Below, piece after piece: positions 37,030 through 46,506 of a DNA stretch of 64,000 bases. Position numbers and translations under genes: made by a program. Within the stretch, counting starts at the first letter, position 1; each line of letters starts with the position of its first letter. Source of the DNA: Paraburkholderia tuberum STM678 (GTDB lineage Bacteria > Pseudomonadota > Gammaproteobacteria > Burkholderiales > Burkholderiaceae); NCBI RefSeq assembly GCF_902833905.1, contig NZ_CADFGP010000032.1, positions 30,307 through 94,306 on the forward strand, in the 5' to 3' direction. The notes under the pieces were generated by a model, which was not told the DNA's origin, ran no database searches, and was given only the letters and a program-made list of their open reading frames with translations.

Positions 37030-37123
37030 CAGCGCCAGATCATGGGAACCTTATTGGACGGGCCGCTACGGACCGCCGCGCCAGCACGAACGCCGGCGTT
37101 GGCCGAACAGTAAATCGCCATGA

Positions 37124-38422
37124 TCAGAAGCGTACGATGACCTGCAAACCACCGGCCGGCGAGTCGTCGAGCGACACTTGCGCATGATGTTGGGTGGCGA
37201 TCCGACGCACGATCGCGAGACCGAGGCCGCTGCCCGCCACGTCGGTGCGCGCGCGATTCGCGCCCGCTCCCGCGCGATAGAACCGGTCGAACACGCGCTC
37301 GCGATCGGCGGGATCGATACCGGGGCCGCTATCGGCGATCTGCACGACCGGACGGCCGTCCTCGACACGCAGGCTGACGTCGACGCGGCCGCCACGCGGC
37401 GTGTACTTGGTCGCGTTGTCGACGAGGTTGTTGAACATCACGCGCAGCGCTTCGGCGTCGCCGGTCACGCTGGCGGCGTCGCTCGCCTCGATGCCGAGGT
37501 CGACGCCGCGATTCATCGCGAGCGGCGCGTAGGTCGCGACGCACTCCTGCAGCAGCTCGCGCAGATCGAGCATCACTGCGCCGGCGGCGCCGTCCGGCTC
37601 GGCGCGCGCGAGCGCGAGCAGTTGCTCGGCGAGGCGCGTCGCGCGCGTGACACCCGCCTGCAGATCGGCGAGCGCCTCGCTGCGGGCTGTGTCGTCCTTC
37701 GCGCGCGCGACCAGTTGCGCCTGAATCTGTACCGCGGCAAGCGGCGTGCGCAATTCGTGCGCGGCATCGGCGACGAACGCCTTCTGGATATCGAGCGCGG
37801 TCGCGAGCCGCTGCAGCAGCCCGTTCAGCGCACGCACGAGCGGCCGCACTTCGAGCGGCAGGCGCTTATCAGGCAATGGATCCAGCGCTTCGGGATGACG
37901 GGTGTCGAGCGCGCTCGTCACGCGCCGCAGCGGCCGCAGCCCGCGACCGACGATCACCCATACCGCGAGTCCGAGCAGCGGCAGCAGCACGATCAGCGGC
38001 CACAGCGTGCGCAGCGCGACATCGGCGGCGAGCCGGTTGCGCACCGACAGCGGCTGCGCGAGCTGCACGACGTTGTCGCCGACGATCGCGCCATATACGC
38101 GCCATTCGCCGCGGTCGGTGCGCTCGGTCGAAAAACCGAGTTCGGCGCGCGGCGCGAGCGGCGCACGCGGCCGCGAGTAATACATCAGCATGCCGTTGCG
38201 GTTCCAGATCTGCAGCACGATGCCCTCGTCGCCGGTATCGCGGCCGAGCACCTGCGAGAACGGTTCCGCAGGCAGCGCCGCGGCGATCTGCTCGAGCTGG
38301 TAGTCGAACAGCTCGTTCGCTTCGGCGAGTGCCTGCCGGTAGATCAGCCAGCCCGCGATGCCGACGCCGAGCAGCACGAGCGCGAGCAGCCAGAACAACA
38401 GTTGTCGGCGAATCGAGCGCAT
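37124..38422 (-). CDS. Sensor histidine kinase, QseC/PmrB-like
   Basis: 432-residue inner-membrane kinase: two membrane segments (about 10-28 and 146-165) bound a periplasmic sensor loop, followed by a HAMP region, the phosphoacceptor His in FVADAAHELRTPLAAV and a complete ATPase domain (N box FNNLVDNATKYTP, G boxes DSGPGI and GSGLGLAIV). It starts 4 nt after the regulator's stop and is cotranscribed. Confidence 0.9.
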   Translation of the reverse strand: MRSIRRQLLFWLLALVLLGVGIAGWLIYRQALAEANELFDYQLEQIAAALPAEPFSQVLGRDTGDEGIVLQIWNRNGMLMYYSRPRAPLAPRAELGFSTERTDRGEWRVYGAIVGDNVVQLAQPLSVRNRLAADVALRTLWPLIVLLPLLGLAVWVIVGRGLRPLRRVTSALDTRHPEALDPLPDKRLPLEVRPLVRALNGLLQRLATALDIQKAFVADAAHELRTPLAAVQIQAQLVARAKDDTARSEALADLQAGVTRATRLAEQLLALARAEPDGAAGAVMLDLRELLQECVATYAPLAMNRGVDLGIEASDAASVTGDAEALRVMFNNLVDNATKYTPRGGRVDVSLRVEDGRPVVQIADSGPGIDPADRERVFDRFYRAGAGANRARTDVAGSGLGLAIVRRIATQHHAQVSLDDSPAGGLQVIVRF

Positions 38423-38426
38423 CGGC

Positions 38427-39089
38427 TCAGGCGTCCTTCGCGATCATGTAGCCAAGCCCGCGAACGTTGCGGATCAGATCGGCGCCGAGCTTCTTGCGCA
38501 GCGCGTGGATATAGACCTCGACGGTATTGCTGCCGATCTCCTCGCCCCAGCCATACATCTTTTCCTCTAGCTGGCTCTTGGACAGCACCGCGCCGGGTCG
38601 CGCGAGCAGCGCCTCGAGCAGCGCGAATTCGCGCGCGGATAGCGCGACCAGGGCGCCATCGAGCGTCACCTGGTGCGACGCGGGATCGAGGGTCAAATTG
38701 CCGTGGCGAATCGTCGAATCGCTGCGGCCGGACTGGCGCCGGATCAGCGCGCGCATCCGCGCAGCGAGTTCGTCGAGATCGAAAGGTTTGACAAGGTAAT
38801 CGTCGGCGCCGGCGTCGAGGCCCTTGACACGATCGGCGACCGCGTCGCGCGCGGTGACGATCAGCACCGGCAGCGCATGGCCGCGCGCACGCAGTGCGCG
38901 CAGCACCTCGAGACCGTCGCGCTTGGGCAGACCGAGGTCGAGCAACGCGAGGTCGTAAGGCTGGGCCGCAGCCGCTCGCAGCGCCGCTTCGCCGTCCTCG
39001 ACCCAATCGACGGCGAAGCCTTCGCCGCGCAGCGCCTTGCGCACGCCTTCGGCGATCATCCGGTCATCTTCGACTAGCAGGATGCGCAT
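38427..39089 (-). CDS. OmpR-type response regulator, QseB/PmrA-like
   Basis: 220-residue regulator: receiver domain with acidic pair VEDDR, phosphoacceptor Asp51 in ALLDLGLPKRDG, Thr in VTARD and Lys in LVKPFD; C-terminal winged helix ending in NTVEVYIHALRKKLG ... VRGLGYMI. The ATG at 39089 gives the family start MRILLVEDD. Partner of the kinase gene just downstream. Confidence 0.9.
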   Translation of the reverse strand: MRILLVEDDRMIAEGVRKALRGEGFAVDWVEDGEAALRAAAAQPYDLALLDLGLPKRDGLEVLRALRARGHALPVLIVTARDAVADRVKGLDAGADDYLVKPFDLDELAARMRALIRRQSGRSDSTIRHGNLTLDPASHQVTLDGALVALSAREFALLEALLARPGAVLSKSQLEEKMYGWGEEIGSNTVEVYIHALRKKLGADLIRNVRGLGYMIAKDA

Positions 39090-39353
39090 GGTTGTCCGTT
39101 CCAAAACATTCGATGATGCCGCATTCTAGCGCCCGCTTCCGACCCGTGCGGCGTGTGGCGCTTTTTTCACCGCAGCCTCGCGGGATGTCACTACAATGGG
39201 CGCTTTGCGTCGCGCGACGGCCGTCGGGTAGACCGCGGCGCGCTACCGCGCCGTCAAGGCGCCCAGCTTGCCGTTCCATCGTCCCGCGCACGGCGCACGC
39301 CGCTCGCCGCACACCTTGAAATCCTGCTCGTCCGTTTGCCCGTTTACCCGTTC

Positions 39354-40994
39354 ATGACGCACCCTTTTCTGTCTTCCGTCGCACGCCGTATGGCGGTGCA
39401 CTCGCGCCGTATGTTCGATCGCGCAGCCTTCATGCCTAACCGTGTCGGGCCGCGCGCGGCCGTCTGGCTCTGCGCCGCCGCGCTCGGCGCAGGCACCCTG
39501 CTGCCGCTGACCGGGGAGGCCCGCGTCAAGGCCACGCATCCGAGCGTCAACGTCACGACGGTACTGCCGCAGCCGGTGATGGTCGGTCTGCAGCGTGCGC
39601 ACGTGCCGTTGTCGTCGATCAGCGTGGTCGTCGAAAAGGTCGGCGATCGCACGCCGATCCTCGCGCTGAACGCCGGCAAGCCGATGATGCCCGCCTCGAC
39701 GATGAAGCTCGTCACCACCTACTCGGGCCTGTCGATCCTCGGTCCCAGTTACCGCTGGCGCACCAGCGCGTACGCGGACGGCCCGCTCGACGCGAGCGGC
39801 GTGCTGCACGGCAATCTGTACATCCAGGGCACCGGCGACCCGAAGCTCGTGCCCGAAGAACTGATCGACCTCGTGCAGAAGATTCACAAGGCGGGCATCA
39901 ACGGTATCGACGGCGCGCTGGTGCTCGACAAGCGCTACTTCGATCCGTCGACTCGCGACCTGCCCGCGTTCGACGACGACGTGAACGCGCCGTACAACGT
40001 CGGCCCCGATCCGCTGCTGTACGCGTTCAAATCGCTGTCGTTCACGCTGACGCCGTCGCCCGATGGCACGGTGGCGATCGACGTGCTGCCCGCGCTCGCG
40101 CAACTGCGCATCGACAACCAGTTGCGTGCGACGAGCGGCCCATGCCGTGGCGAACTGCCGACGCCGACCGTCACGCCGGAGCCTGACGGCACGCTCGTCG
40201 CGTCGTTCATCGGCGACTTTCCGGTGCGCTGCGACGCGCGCACGATCAACGTCGCCGTGCTCGATCACTCGACGTTCTTCGCGCGCGGCTTCCTCGCGCT
40301 GTGGCAGCAAACCGGCGGCACATTCACGGGCGCGACCCGCGAAGGCGCGGTGCCCGCCGGCGCGAAGCTCGTCGCCAGGCACGAGGGGCCGATGCTGTCG
40401 GACATCGTTCGCGACATCAACAAGTTCAGCAACAACACGATGGCGCGCAACCTGTTCCTGACAATCGGCGCCGCCGAGGAAGGGCCGCCCGCCACGCCCG
40501 CGAAAGCCGCGCACGCGGTCGAAGCTTTCCTGACGCGCGACAGCCTGAACACCGAATACCTGTCGCTCGATAACGGCTCGGGCCTGTCGCGCGACGAACA
40601 CATCACCGCGCTCGCGCTCGCCGATGTCCTGCAACGCGCGAACGCGAGCCCAGTCGCGCAGGTGTTCGTCGACTCGCTGCCGATCGCCGGTGTCGACGGC
40701 ACGATGCGCAATCGCCTGACCAGCCAGGGCGCGGGCGGCAACGCGCACATCAAGACCGGCACGCTGCGCGACGTACGCGCGATCGCCGGCTACGTCGCGT
40801 CGGCCGACGGCAACAGCTATGTCGTCGTCAGCCTGATCAACGATCCGCATTCGGAAGCGGCGCGCGCCGCGCACGACGCGCTGCTCGAATGGGTGTACGA
40901 AGGCCCGTCGCAGGGCTTTACGAAGGTTTCCGCGCCCATCGAGGAAGCGCGCGAGAAGCCCAGGAAAAACCCGCGCAAGCGCGGCGGCCACTGA
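39354..40994 (+). CDS. dacB: D-alanyl-D-alanine carboxypeptidase/endopeptidase, PBP4 type
   Basis: About 546-residue periplasmic peptidoglycan hydrolase of the S13 family. Active-site motifs are STMK (about residue 119), SNN, and KTG near the C-terminus (HIKTGTLRDV). A hydrophobic signal segment (AAVWLCAAALGAGTLL) is preceded by an unusually long N-region if the ATG at 39354 is used; ATGs at 39390, 39411 and 39432 are alternatives, and none has a good Shine-Dalgarno. The C-terminal tail is Lys/Arg-rich. Confidence 0.88.
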   Translation: MTHPFLSSVARRMAVHSRRMFDRAAFMPNRVGPRAAVWLCAAALGAGTLLPLTGEARVKATHPSVNVTTVLPQPVMVGLQRAHVPLSSISVVVEKVGDRTPILALNAGKPMMPASTMKLVTTYSGLSILGPSYRWRTSAYADGPLDASGVLHGNLYIQGTGDPKLVPEELIDLVQKIHKAGINGIDGALVLDKRYFDPSTRDLPAFDDDVNAPYNVGPDPLLYAFKSLSFTLTPSPDGTVAIDVLPALAQLRIDNQLRATSGPCRGELPTPTVTPEPDGTLVASFIGDFPVRCDARTINVAVLDHSTFFARGFLALWQQTGGTFTGATREGAVPAGAKLVARHEGPMLSDIVRDINKFSNNTMARNLFLTIGAAEEGPPATPAKAAHAVEAFLTRDSLNTEYLSLDNGSGLSRDEHITALALADVLQRANASPVAQVFVDSLPIAGVDGTMRNRLTSQGAGGNAHIKTGTLRDVRAIAGYVASADGNSYVVVSLINDPHSEAARAAHDALLEWVYEGPSQGFTKVSAPIEEAREKPRKNPRKRGGH

Positions 40995-41182
40995 GTATTC
41001 CTTCTAGCGATGCCGCGCGCGGCAAGCTCCTAACCGTGTACGCTGTCGGGCAGCATGCGGCGCGCGACATCACGGGCTTGCCGCGTCGGGCGCCGGTCGT
41101 GCAGACCGCGCGGCCTCACGAACGATAACGACACCACCCGCCGCGTACCGCGAGGCGGTCAGGGACCAGGAAGGGAGACAAG

Positions 41183-42100
41183 ATGCAATTCGATGCCGAA
41201 TTGCTGCTGCTCGCCATGGCGCCCGTCTTTCTTGCCTGCATCGGCTCGGAGGCGTGGCACGTGAGCCGCACGCGCCCGGCCGAGCGGCTCTACAGCTGGC
41301 GCGACACGCTGTGCAACGCCGCGCTCGCGCTGCTGCAGCAGGCCGCCGACAAGCTCGCGTGGCTCGCGATCATCCCTGTCTACGCGTTTTTCTACGAGCA
41401 TCACCGCATTCATACATGGCCGGCGACGTGGCTGTCGTTCGTCGTGCTGTTCGTCGCGCAGGACCTGCTCTATTACGTCTTTCATCGCTGCAGTCATCGC
41501 GTGCGCTGGCTGTGGGCCGCCCACGTCGTGCATCACTCGTCGGAGCGGATGAATTTTTCGACCGCGTTCCGCCAGAGCCTGCTGTACCCGATCGCCGGCA
41601 TGTGGGTGTTCTGGATTCCGCTCGTCATTCCTGGCTTTGCTCCGAAGCAGATCGTCGCGATCGTGCTGATCAATCTCGGCTTCCAGTTCTTCGTGCACAC
41701 GCAGGCGATCGGCAAGCTCGGCTGGCTCGAATACGTGTTCAATACGCCGTCGATCCATCGCGTGCATCATGCGCGCAACGATCGCTACATCGATCGCAAT
41801 TACGCAGGTGTACTGGTGATCTGGAATCGCCTGCTCGGCAGCTACGTCGAAGAAGATCCGCACGAGGCGCCGCGGTACGGCATCGTCGAGCCGCTGCACA
41901 CGTACAACCCGCTGAAGGCGACGTTTCACGAATGGGCATCGATGGCCGCAGACTTCGCGAGAGTGCGCGGCTGGCGCAACAAATGGCGTGCGCTGTTCGC
42001 GCCGCCTGCCTGGGCCGCCGCTCATCATGCGCAGCGCGCGCAGGGAGCCGGCTTGAACTCAAACCATACGGTCGCGCTTCGGACATCGCGCAGGCCGTAG
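41183..42100 (+). CDS. Sterol desaturase / fatty acid hydroxylase family membrane protein
   Basis: 305-residue inner-membrane di-iron oxidoreductase. Hydrophobic segments surround the His clusters HRCSH, HVVHHSS and HRVHH that bind iron in this superfamily. Likely hydroxylates or desaturates a membrane lipid; the substrate is unknown. The ATG is preceded by GGGAGA. The C-terminal about 25 residues are low in similarity. Confidence 0.82.
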   Translation: MQFDAELLLLAMAPVFLACIGSEAWHVSRTRPAERLYSWRDTLCNAALALLQQAADKLAWLAIIPVYAFFYEHHRIHTWPATWLSFVVLFVAQDLLYYVFHRCSHRVRWLWAAHVVHHSSERMNFSTAFRQSLLYPIAGMWVFWIPLVIPGFAPKQIVAIVLINLGFQFFVHTQAIGKLGWLEYVFNTPSIHRVHHARNDRYIDRNYAGVLVIWNRLLGSYVEEDPHEAPRYGIVEPLHTYNPLKATFHEWASMAADFARVRGWRNKWRALFAPPAWAAAHHAQRAQGAGLNSNHTVALRTSRRP

Positions 42101-42195
42101 AAGATTCTGTAAGCTGTCGTCACGCCGCCAACGCGGTGGACGCCGCCTGCAACACATGGCATCAAGGGCCACACATACGAGGAGATGCAGTCAAC

Positions 42196-43419
42196 ATGAA
42201 TCAAACCGCTTCGAAGAAACAGCAATGGTTGCGCGTCACGCAGATCGCAGTGGCGAGCGCAGCGTTCGCCGCGCTCGCGGCATGCGGCGGTGGCAGCGAC
42301 AACAATAGTTCGAGCAGCAGCAACACGCCGCCGGGGGGCGTCACGCTGCAGGTCGTGTCATTCGGCGACAGCCTGTCGGATGTCGGCACATACATGCCGA
42401 CGGTCCAGGCGAACGTCGGCACGGGCGGCGGCCGCTTCACGACGAATCCGGGTGAGGTCTGGACGCAGAAGGTCGCCGAGTACTACGGCGGCACGCTCAC
42501 CGCCGCGTACGTCGGCGGCTTCGGCATGCCGCTCACCGCGACGGGCGGCCTCGGTTACGCGCAGGGCGGCTCGCGTGTCGATCTGCAGCCGGGCGAAGGC
42601 TACGCGCCGAACAACATGGCCGCGACGACGGTGCCGGTCACGACGCAGGTCGCCGAGTATCTGGCCGGGCACAATAACAGCTTCAATTCGAACCAGCTCG
42701 TGCTGATGAACGGCGGCGCGAACGACATCTTCGTCGCGGTCCAAGCGGTCTCGGCTGCCGGTACGGCAGCGGCGACGCAGGCGCTCCTGAACGGCGGTAC
42801 CCCGGCCGACGCGCAGACGGCGGCAGCCGCCGCGTCGCAGACGGCCACGCTGGCCGCGCTGCAGGACATCACCACCGCGGCGACCACGTTCGTCGGCACG
42901 GTGCAGAAGGTCGTCGCGTCGGGCGCGACGCACGTGGTGGTGTCGGACGTGCCGGACATCGCGCAGACGCCGCAAGGTCTCGCCGCGGGCGCGCAAGGCC
43001 AGGCGCTCATCAACGCGCTCGTCAAGACCTACAACGGCGTGCTGCAGCAAGGCCTCGCGTCGACCAAGCAGGTCATCTACGTGAGCGCATTCGCGTGGAT
43101 CGACCAGACGTTGCAGAACTATCAGTCGCTCGGTTTCACCGTGTCGAATACGGGCACCGCGTGTAACCTGACGTCGATGGCCCAAAGCGCGACCACGTAC
43201 GCGACGAACAATCCGAGCGTGCTCGCCTCCGGCCAGACGGCGGCGGACTTCGGCAGCGCGCTTGCGTCGTCGCTGTTCTGCTCGCCGCAAACCTACACGG
43301 TGGCCGGCGCGGACCAGACCTACATGTTCGCCGACCTCGTGCATCCGACCACACATCTGCAAGCGCTGTTCGCACAGCAGGTGGAGACGCAGGTCGCTGC
43401 TAGCGGGCTTGGCAAGTAA
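42196..43419 (+). CDS. GDSL/SGNH-family lipase-esterase, lipoprotein
   Basis: 407-residue exported hydrolase. Lipobox ALAAC near residue 32 followed by a Gly/Ser/Asn linker. SGNH blocks: Ser in VVSFGDSLSDVG, Asn in LMNGGANDIF, and the Asp-His pair in FADLVHPT. An Ala/Thr-rich insertion (about 180-225) enlarges it. The open frame continues far upstream, but the lipoprotein signal fixes the start at 42196. A strong terminator follows. Confidence 0.85.
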   Translation: MNQTASKKQQWLRVTQIAVASAAFAALAACGGGSDNNSSSSSNTPPGGVTLQVVSFGDSLSDVGTYMPTVQANVGTGGGRFTTNPGEVWTQKVAEYYGGTLTAAYVGGFGMPLTATGGLGYAQGGSRVDLQPGEGYAPNNMAATTVPVTTQVAEYLAGHNNSFNSNQLVLMNGGANDIFVAVQAVSAAGTAAATQALLNGGTPADAQTAAAAASQTATLAALQDITTAATTFVGTVQKVVASGATHVVVSDVPDIAQTPQGLAAGAQGQALINALVKTYNGVLQQGLASTKQVIYVSAFAWIDQTLQNYQSLGFTVSNTGTACNLTSMAQSATTYATNNPSVLASGQTAADFGSALASSLFCSPQTYTVAGADQTYMFADLVHPTTHLQALFAQQVETQVAASGLGK

Positions 43420-43492
43420 CGCGGCGTTGGCCGTGGGGTTAGCGGTATTGACATGACAGCTAACCGGCGTCGCTAAGGCTGGCTAGATGGCA

Positions 43493-43525
43493 AAAGGCCC
43501 GGCTCGTTGAACGAGCCGGGCCTTT
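43493..43525. terminator. Bidirectional rho-independent terminator
   Basis: Sixteen-bp perfect inverted repeat around one base, running from AAAGGCCCGGCTCGTT to AACGAGCCGGGCCTTT, between the convergent lipase and sua5 genes. Confidence 0.9.
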
Positions 43526-43570
43526 GCCTTTTCCGGTGGCCGTGCCATGCAGCGCAGCGAGCCGATTGCA

Positions 43571-44620
43571 TCAGTGCTGCGCTTCGAATGCCGCCGCCGC
43601 GCGCCCGAGCCGATCGTTGACCGCGATCCATTCGATCGTGTCCGGCAGCTTCTCGATCAGAATCCGCGTGACGTTCGCGCGATCGAGCGCGCGCAGCAAG
43701 CCGTAGAGCTCGCGTGCATAGACGTGCGGATCTTCCGGCGCGGCGACGAAATGCACGCCGTCGACATCGGCCCACTGTCCCGCACGCGACGCACGCGCGA
43801 CCAGCGCGACGCGCTCGCCCGGCTCGCGCACCGCGAGCAGCGGCTCGAGCTCGCCGAATGGCAGCAGCACGAGCGGCGTGCGCGGCGCGTAATGCGCTTT
43901 CAACGTGCCCGACGCGCGCGGCGCGCTCGCGTCCGACCCGTCGGGCAGACGCGGCGCCTCGCCGAGCACGTCGGCGATATCCTGCGGCGTCACGCGACCG
44001 GGCCTCAGCAGCGCCGGAAAGCCGCGCGACAGATCGAGAATCGTCGACTCGATACCGACATCCGACGCGCCGCCATCGAGCACATAAATCGCGCTGCCGA
44101 ACTCGTCGCGCACATGCTGCGCGGTGGTCGGGCTCACATGCCCGAAGCGGTTCGCCGACGGCGCGGCGACGCCGCCATGCCCGCCGCGCAACGCGCTGAA
44201 TGCATCGAGCAACGCCTGCGCAACCGGATGCGACGGGCAGCGCAGTCCCACCGAGTCCTGCCCGCCGCTGACCGCCGCCGGAATGCGCGCAGCGCGCTTG
44301 AGGATCAGCGTGAGCGGTCCCGGCCAGAACGCGTCGATCAGGCGCTGCGCATCCGCCGGCAAATACTCGACCCAGTAGTTCGGATCGCCATGCGGCGCGA
44401 GATGCACGATCACCGGATGATTGGCCGGCCGCCCCTTCGCCGCGTAAATGCGCGCGACCGCGTCCGGGTTCTCGGCATCGCCGCCGAGGCCGTACACGGT
44501 TTCCGTCGGAAACGCGACGAGCCCCCCCGCGTCGAGCAAGGCCGCCGCGTGCTCGATCTGCGCGGCGCTGATCGGCAACGCGTTGGTAGCGTCCTTGGCG
44601 GGTTTCTGTTGATCCGGCAT
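43571..44620 (-). CDS. sua5: L-threonylcarbamoyladenylate synthase, Sua5 type
   Basis: 349-residue enzyme that makes threonylcarbamoyl-AMP for tRNA t6A37 modification. N-terminal YrdC domain (about 15-215: VAFPTETVYGLGGDA, KGRP, GVAAPSANRFGHVSPT) and a C-terminal Sua5 domain (about 235-345), which separates it from the short TsaC form. It follows purK by 10 nt. Confidence 0.9.
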   Translation of the reverse strand: MPDQQKPAKDATNALPISAAQIEHAAALLDAGGLVAFPTETVYGLGGDAENPDAVARIYAAKGRPANHPVIVHLAPHGDPNYWVEYLPADAQRLIDAFWPGPLTLILKRAARIPAAVSGGQDSVGLRCPSHPVAQALLDAFSALRGGHGGVAAPSANRFGHVSPTTAQHVRDEFGSAIYVLDGGASDVGIESTILDLSRGFPALLRPGRVTPQDIADVLGEAPRLPDGSDASAPRASGTLKAHYAPRTPLVLLPFGELEPLLAVREPGERVALVARASRAGQWADVDGVHFVAAPEDPHVYARELYGLLRALDRANVTRILIEKLPDTIEWIAVNDRLGRAAAAFEAQH

Positions 44621-44630
44621 GGCGCGCGCG

Positions 44631-45827
44631 TCAGCTGGTAGCGATGTGCAGCAGCCGCGCGCAATCGCGCGCCGCGGTGCGGGCTTCTTCGAGGGTCGGC
44701 GCGGTGAAGTTCACGTGGCCCATCTTGCGGCCGCAACGCGCCTCTTCCTTGCCGTACAGATGCAGGCGCGCTGACGGCATCGCGGCGACTTCCTGCCAGG
44801 GCGGCGTGACCGCCGCGCGCTTCGGACCGTCCGGAAACCACACGTCGCCGAGGATGTTCAGCATCACCGCCGGCGAATGCTGGCGCGTGTCGCCGAGCGG
44901 CATGCTGGTCATCGCGCGCACCTGCTGCTCGAACTGGCTCGTCGCGCACGCGTCGACCGTGTAGTGGCCGGAGTTATGCGGGCGCGGCGCCATTTCGTTG
45001 GCGACCAGCGAGCCGTCTTCGAGAATGAAGAATTCGACGCACAGCACGCCGACGTAGCCGAGCTTCTCGGCGATCTGCAGCGCGGCCTGTTGAGCCTGCT
45101 GCACGAGCGCCGGCGACGCGTCCGGCGCGGGGACGATGGTGTGCGACAGCACGCCGTCGCGATGGGTGTTCTGCGCGAGCGGATAGACCACCGACGCCCC
45201 GCTCGCCGCGCGCGCGATCAGCGCCGACACCTCGAACTTCAGCGGCAGGCGCTTCTCGAGCACACACGGCACGCCGCCGAGCGACGCATGCGCCTCGCGC
45301 ACTTCCTCGGCGTTGCGCACGCGAATCTGGCCTTTGCCGTCGTAACCCATGCGCGCCGTTTTCAGGATGCCGGGCAGCACCGCTTCGAGCGCGCCATCGC
45401 CCAGCGCCGCAAGCGCATCCGACGACTCGATCACGACGTGCGGCGCAACCGTCACACCCGACGACGCGATAAAGCGCTTCTCGGCGATCCGGTCCTGCGC
45501 GACGGCGACGCAACGCCCCGCCGGGCTCACGAAGGTGGACTTGCCGAGAAAGTCGAGGCTCGCGGACGGCACGTTCTCGAATTCGGTCGACACCGCCGCG
45601 CACAACCGCGCGAGTTCGGTCAGCGCCGCTTCGTCGCCGTAGGCCGCGCGCAGGTGGCGGTCGGCGACCGCGCCGGCCGGGCTGGTTTCGTCCGGGTCGA
45701 GCACGGCGACGCGATAGCCCATCGCCTGGGCGGCAAAACAGAACATGCGGCCGAGCTGGCCGCCACCGACCATGCCAAGCCATGCGCCGGGCAGAATCGG
45801 TGAAACCGGTGTGTTGTCAGGGTTCAT
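44631..45827 (-). CDS. purK: N5-carboxyaminoimidazole ribonucleotide synthase
   Basis: 398-residue ATP-grasp enzyme converting AIR, ATP and bicarbonate to N5-CAIR in purine synthesis. Pre-ATP-grasp start GMVGGGQLGRMF, ATP-grasp core with KTARMGYDGKGQ and the metal site region EFFILEDGSLVANEMAPRPHNSGH. Start at 45827 chosen by family N-terminus; the Shine-Dalgarno is poor. Works with purE just upstream. Confidence 0.93.
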   Translation of the reverse strand: MNPDNTPVSPILPGAWLGMVGGGQLGRMFCFAAQAMGYRVAVLDPDETSPAGAVADRHLRAAYGDEAALTELARLCAAVSTEFENVPSASLDFLGKSTFVSPAGRCVAVAQDRIAEKRFIASSGVTVAPHVVIESSDALAALGDGALEAVLPGILKTARMGYDGKGQIRVRNAEEVREAHASLGGVPCVLEKRLPLKFEVSALIARAASGASVVYPLAQNTHRDGVLSHTIVPAPDASPALVQQAQQAALQIAEKLGYVGVLCVEFFILEDGSLVANEMAPRPHNSGHYTVDACATSQFEQQVRAMTSMPLGDTRQHSPAVMLNILGDVWFPDGPKRAAVTPPWQEVAAMPSARLHLYGKEEARCGRKMGHVNFTAPTLEEARTAARDCARLLHIATS

Positions 45828-45931
45828 CTTGGTGGTCGGTCGCGGCCGGATACGCGTCGCGCTCATGCATCGAGCGGCGGGCATCCGGCCGGGGGTCGGA
45901 CAGGAGACGTCTTATAAAACAACCAGCGCGC

Positions 45932-46450
45932 TTACAGCGCCGGCAATACCATCGCGTGAGCCGCTTCGTTCTGGCGCACACGGAATGCAGCGAGCTTGTC
46001 CGCGTATTCGGCGCTGGTGCCGGAGAGCAGGGACACCGCAAACAGCGCCGCGTTCGCGGCACCCGCCTCGCCGATCGCAAACGTCGCGACCGGCACACCC
46101 TTGGGCATCTGCACGATCGAATGCAGCGAATCGACGCCCTTCAGATACTTGCTCGCGACCGGCACGCCAAGCACCGGCACCGTGGTCTTCGCGGCCAGCA
46201 TGCCCGGCAGATGCGCAGCGCCGCCCGCACCCGCGATGATCGCGCGAATGCCGCGCTCGCGCGCGCTTTCAGCATAGGCGAACATTTCGTCGGGCATGCG
46301 GTGCGCGGACACGACCTTCGCTTCGTACGGCACGCCGAATTCCTGCAGAATCGCGACGGCGTTTTTCATCACTTCCCAGTCGGAACTGGAGCCCATCAAT
46401 ACGCCGACGACCGGCGCATCATGCGTATGGGCGGTTTGTGCTTCACTCAT
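45932..46450 (-). CDS. purE: N5-carboxyaminoimidazole ribonucleotide mutase
   Basis: 172-residue class I PurE that rearranges N5-CAIR to CAIR. Motifs GVLMGSSSDWEVM, SAHRMPDEM with the catalytic His, and AGAGGAAHLPGM are intact. Placed between purC and purK. Confidence 0.95.
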   Translation of the reverse strand: MSEAQTAHTHDAPVVGVLMGSSSDWEVMKNAVAILQEFGVPYEAKVVSAHRMPDEMFAYAESARERGIRAIIAGAGGAAHLPGMLAAKTTVPVLGVPVASKYLKGVDSLHSIVQMPKGVPVATFAIGEAGAANAALFAVSLLSGTSAEYADKLAAFRVRQNEAAHAMVLPAL

Positions 46451-46506
46451 CTTACGGCTTCCTTGTTTCCCGGCGATGCGCGCCTGACACGGCGCGCGCG
46501 ATCAGA